The notes under the pieces: generated by a model
The model's database searches: none
Told to the model about the DNA's origin: nothing
The model's input: the letters and a program-made list of their open reading frames with translations, nothing else
DNA from: Pleionea sp. CnH1-48
GTDB lineage: Bacteria; Pseudomonadota; Gammaproteobacteria; Enterobacterales; Kangiellaceae
Length of the DNA stretch: 64,000 nt
NCBI RefSeq assembly: GCF_024124665.1
Contig: NZ_JAMXSB010000001.1
Location: forward strand, 62,001 to 126,000
Direction: 5' to 3'
In this document: positions 60,710-64,000 of the stretch, piece by piece
How the letters are laid out: each line of letters starts with the position of its first letter
Position numbering within the stretch: position 1 is the first letter of the stretch
Made by a program: the position numbers and the translations under genes

Positions 60710-62839
60710 TCAGTCGTTTAGCAGATATAGATCCGGATTGCCATCTTCTTCGCTAACAAAATAAATAGAATTTGATAGCTCGTTGTGTTCAAAACTGAGA
60801 AAATTAGGCGTCTTTAAGGTTTTGACATCCTTAGTTTGAAATTCATAAAACTGGAGTTCGCCATCTTTGTTTTTTTCTGTTCTAAAATAAATGCCATCAG
60901 AAGTTACATTCCAATTATGAGTATTGAGTATTGCTCCCTCTAATTCGACCAGCAGGCGCTCATTACCATTAGAGAATTCCCAAATTCCATTAATTTCTTT
61001 TTTAATAAAAAAGAACTGATCTTTTTTCACCCCAGGAAGAATAAGATTAACATCGTCAATATTTAGACGTTTTTCGACGCCCTCTTCGATATTAAATTCC
61101 ACCGCGTAGCGAGTTCCGTCAAGTGTCTTAATAAATATAAGGGTCTTTTCGTCCTTCCAGACAAGCAAATGCGCCCAGCCTTCTTTTAACTTGTAGTACT
61201 GGACAGTGACTTTATCTGCATTAATATCTGCAATAAACCATTTTCCTCCTAAGGTTCCAGAAAGCCGTTTGTGATTCGGGCTAAAGGCAATCGACTCAAA
61301 CTTTTGAGCTTTTGTCAGTTGTGTTACTTGAAGCGGAGATCTATCACCATCAAGAGGTTTAAGCCAAAGTTGATACAAACCACTACGATCAGAAACCCAC
61401 GCCAGCAATTTGTTATCAAAACTCACCCTAGGCTTTATATCGTTAAATGAAGACGACACTACCAGCTCATTTCCTGTACCATCCAAAGGCATACGCATAA
61501 TATCAGTCGTCAATATAGCGCCTACACGCACCAAAATCTGAGAGAAATCCTTACCTACTAACAAAGGCGCCCTAAAAGGAACCGACAAATGCCTAACTAC
61601 ATGCTTTTTTTGAGTTTCTACCTCAAACTCAACAATACTATTTTGGTTTGAACGATACAAAAGCTTGCTGCCATCAGCGTTCCACGAAATATTAAACAAA
61701 ATATAATCAGTCTCATCGATTTTTTTGCCTTCCCAAGTTTTGGTATTGTAAAGCCATATTTCAGTGTGACTCCAATTTCGATTTCTTAGTACGACCAGCT
61801 CCTGCTCATCAGGAGATAATACGAACAGATAATCACCTCTCCCATCCGGAGGTGGTGATGTGATAGGCCACTCAGTGGCACCACTTAACTTTCGAGCATA
61901 GATCCGCATAGGAGAAGAAAAGGAATTTGAGTTAGAGTAGATAAGAGAACGATTATTATTCCATAGCAAGCTGTAGCCTTGTGCTCCTCCGTACTTACAT
62001 CCTGGTAAATTTTCAAACTCTGTTAATGTTTTGCTTTCAAGGTCAAGTTTAGCTTTTATATACTGACAGGTGTTTTTAGAACGACGATGGAAGGTTATAT
62101 ATTGACTATTTCGCGACCACTTGGGGAAGAAGTCAATGTTTTCCAACCCCGTTAACGCCACATCATTTCTTGTCTCTAGATCCAATAGTCGAATTTGCCA
62201 GTTTTCAGAATTTTGTTTTCTGTAACTATACAATAAGTACCGTCCATTAGGAGATGCAGCGACATCATATTCATGGCCCTTGCTGAAAGTAACAGGGACG
62301 AGATTACTTACACTTGCTATTTTACTATCCTTTACAACTTGCACTGGTGTTAAGAACTTTATCAGAAGAACACTCAACAAAATAAAGACGAATGCCAATG
62401 ACAACGCTGTGGCAAAAAGTCTATTAGAGCTTTTAACTTCAGTTTTTTGAGGCGGCGCAATTTCCACATACTCTGTAGTCCCAACTTTAAGAAAATAGCC
62501 TTTACCTTTTATATTCTCTATGTATCGATAGGGGGGGTCATCATTAAAAATCTGACGGAGATCTTTGACTCTGTGGCGAAAAGAAGACTCAACAACGTGC
62601 TGGCCTTTATAAACAATATCAAAAGCATCATCCCGTGTCACCACCTTGCCCTGCTTGATTATAAATAGTCCTAGCAGTGATAAAAGTTTTTCTGAACACT
62701 GCGTTTCGCTGGAATCCGGAGCAACGATAATGTTTTTTTCAAAATGAACAATATAACTCCCCACCCTAATGCTCTTATTTTGAAGCTTCTTCAGCTCCTT
62801 TTGGTAGAGGTTAATATTATCGTCTTGCTCATGTAGCAT
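60710..62839 (-). CDS. CadC-like membrane regulator with beta-propeller, module 2
   Basis: A 709-residue paralogue of regulator 1. Its winged helix is nearly identical in the DNA-reading part (VVESSFRHRVKDLR), with a membrane helix near residues 143-166 (LFATALSLAFVFILLSVLLI) and a PD40/TolB-like propeller. It shares blocks such as PPPDGRGDY and the closing EDGNPDLYLLND with its sisters. The identical recognition helix predicts binding to the same TCAC sites as regulator 1. Confidence 0.85.
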   Translation of the reverse strand: MLHEQDDNINLYQKELKKLQNKSIRVGSYIVHFEKNIIVAPDSSETQCSEKLLSLLGLFIIKQGKVVTRDDAFDIVYKGQHVVESSFRHRVKDLRQIFNDDPPYRYIENIKGKGYFLKVGTTEYVEIAPPQKTEVKSSNRLFATALSLAFVFILLSVLLIKFLTPVQVVKDSKIASVSNLVPVTFSKGHEYDVAASPNGRYLLYSYRKQNSENWQIRLLDLETRNDVALTGLENIDFFPKWSRNSQYITFHRRSKNTCQYIKAKLDLESKTLTEFENLPGCKYGGAQGYSLLWNNNRSLIYSNSNSFSSPMRIYARKLSGATEWPITSPPPDGRGDYLFVLSPDEQELVVLRNRNWSHTEIWLYNTKTWEGKKIDETDYILFNISWNADGSKLLYRSNQNSIVEFEVETQKKHVVRHLSVPFRAPLLVGKDFSQILVRVGAILTTDIMRMPLDGTGNELVVSSSFNDIKPRVSFDNKLLAWVSDRSGLYQLWLKPLDGDRSPLQVTQLTKAQKFESIAFSPNHKRLSGTLGGKWFIADINADKVTVQYYKLKEGWAHLLVWKDEKTLIFIKTLDGTRYAVEFNIEEGVEKRLNIDDVNLILPGVKKDQFFFIKKEINGIWEFSNGNERLLVELEGAILNTHNWNVTSDGIYFRTEKNKDGELQFYEFQTKDVKTLKTPNFLSFEHNELSNSIYFVSEEDGNPDLYLLND

Positions 62840-63472
62840 TCAAAAAAATCCGTCAAAACTCATCTGATTACGCAACTTATGTTTCATTTTAGAGACTTAA
62901 ATTGCAGCTCCTATTTAAGATAGCATACTTAAATAAGTAGTATTATTCATCTAGGATACAATTATAAAACAGAAATGTCTTGTAATCATTACACGCAAAA
63001 GCACCAACAAACTATCATAATTCGGGCACAACGAAGTAAAAAAATGCCCATGCTTGCGTTGAGCTGTTTATCAAACCCAAACTAAGATCTTATATTGTTT
63101 TCAGATTAATGTAATTAGCTGGTTGTCAAATTAAAAGAAATATTAAGCTGACAGAATTCGTAAAATAAAACCAACAAAAAACACTCTAACGTTAGGAAAT
63201 TAAGACTCAAAAATAGCAGAAGCTTTGTCTTTAGATACAAAACTATACAAGAATGACGCACATGCAGCATACCCTCAATAGAGAGGATATAGAAACTCCC
63301 AAATTTATGAAGCACTAGACACTTAGGTATATGGTTACAATAAACGCCAATCCTATACGACTACAAACCTCAAATCTTATAAACTCGGGAAGCTTCTCAG
63401 TTCATACGAAACATACGACTTATTTTGCTTCAATTACAATCTAGTAGGAGCTATAGCTTATTCATAATCATC
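62840..63472. other. 630 bp gap upstream of regulator 2
   Basis: No gene was seen and the sequence is AT-rich with many stops. It contains the regulator 2 leader. No TCAC array was found. Confidence 0.4.
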
Positions 63473-63643
63473 TTAACGATTACTAGGCTCTTCAACGCAC
63501 AAAGGGTAATCTTCAGAATGTGGATGACAAGCTCTATAAGTAACTGGACGAGATTCAAGCTCAAGCTCTAAGACCTGAGAAGCTTCTTGGTCTTCTTGTG
63601 AGAATAAGGATAAAACGAAAAAAAACACATAATTGACTAACAT
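63473..63643 (-). CDS. Small exported peptide with C-terminal Cys pair, module 3
   Basis: A 56-residue peptide: MLVNYVFFFVLSLFSQ, an acidic middle, then a Cys pair (RACHPHSEDYPLCVEE). TTGGAGAGAG precedes the ATG. It is 121 bp downstream of regulator 3. The N-terminus is closest to module 1 (MFLNYLFYIALSL). Confidence 0.7.
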   Translation of the reverse strand: MLVNYVFFFVLSLFSQEDQEASQVLELELESRPVTYRACHPHSEDYPLCVEEPSNR

Positions 63644-63700
63644 AAACTCTCTCCAATAATAAAACGCTCATTATTTGCGAGCCTGATCGGTAGCTATAAG

Positions 63701-63752
63701 ACTATCGCGAATTAGTTGTGGTGTACGTGATATGGATGTGATTGCCTTGTGA
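63701..63752 (-). promoter_or_regulatory. 11-bp-spaced TCAC array and promoter, module 3
   Basis: On the minus strand TCAC begins at 63752, 63741 and 63730, CACA at 63720-63717, and a -10-like GATAGT at 63706-63701. The boxes are again 11 bp apart; the hexamer is 24 bp from the last TCAC, one more than in modules 1 and 2. Confidence 0.7.
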
Positions 63753-63764
63753 CCAGAGCCACTT

Positions 63765-64000
63765 TCACCTCTTTATGAGATAAGAATCTAAGTTTCCCTC
63801 TACTTTATCAACGTAATAAAGCCATTGGTTCTTTTTATCAACAGAAATAGCACCGGCCTCTAATCCAGGAAAAACATCCAGGACACTTTTGGAAGAGAAA
63901 TCATAAAGCTTAAGAACACTTTTATTGTTGATAAATTGAACAAAGTAGATTCCCTTTTCACTCAGAGTCCAATTATGTGAGTTATATATTTTACTATCCG
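63765..64000 (-). CDS. CadC-like membrane regulator, module 3 (partial)
   Basis: Only the last 77 codons are in the window. They are propeller sequence (WTLSEKGIYFVQF, QWLYYVDKVEGNLDSYLIKR) aligning with the ends of regulators 1 (EGNFDNYLIKR) and 2. The winged helix lies beyond the window edge, so its recognition helix could not be compared. Confidence 0.8.
   Translation of the reverse strand, partial: DSKIYNSHNWTLSEKGIYFVQFINNKSVLKLYDFSSKSVLDVFPGLEAGAISVDKKNQWLYYVDKVEGNLDSYLIKR

Noticed and set aside
63115-63315. 66-codon hydrophobic frame upstream of regulator 2
   Set aside because: Driven by AT-rich DNA giving Leu and Phe codons, no ribosome site, and no counterpart in the other two modules.

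Overview
The window reads as chromosomal DNA of a gammaproteobacterium, most probably a marine Kangiella-like member of the Oceanospirillales. The genus is inferred from gene content and order (gacA-uvrC-pgsA-tRNA, tusDCB-tusE, ftsK-lolA-rarA-crcB-serS, aat-bpt-infA-clpA-clpS-cspD, a monomeric-type icd, rluE-nudJ-mnmA-hflD); no database was searched. Base composition looks moderate to AT-rich, with AT-richer accessory stretches.

Layout. 1-9.5 kb is accessory: a partial exported repeat protein, a two-gene nuclease-like plus Rad50-like ATPase cassette between inverted palindromes (candidate defence system), a tyrosine recombinase beside decayed sequence, a secreted metzincin-like protease and two small unknown genes. 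9.7-13.4 kb is a conserved block (tRNA-Leu, -Cys, -Gly, pgsA, uvrC, gacA). 14-27 kb mixes secreted or envelope proteases, two signalling proteins, a copper nitrite reductase, a lone type II thioesterase and two near-identical tRNA-Ser(TGA) loci that trail tRNA-tail repeats. 27-57.5 kb is mostly housekeeping: yccA, tus sulfur relay, two MlaC-like genes, serS, rarA, lolA, ftsK, lrp/ald, trxB, an N-degron degradation cluster, icd, tRNA-modification genes, and a desaturase facing its FabR-type repressor. An ERIC-like repeat lies next to ftsK, and an unusual coiled-coil papain-like peptidase gene lies between cspD and icd.

57.6-64 kb holds the most striking structure: three tandem copies of one module on the minus strand. 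Each is a CadC-like membrane regulator (OmpR-type winged helix, one membrane segment, TolB/PD40-like propeller) followed after about 105-120 bp by a gene for a 55-73 residue peptide with an N-terminal hydrophobic segment and a C-terminal Cys pair. Every gap carries three TCAC boxes spaced exactly 11 bp apart, a fourth CAC box and a -10-like hexamer at nearly fixed distance. The recognition helix is almost identical in the two complete regulators. The simplest reading is a triplicated, cross-wired membrane sensor-activator family driving small exported peptides. I do not know this module as a described system.
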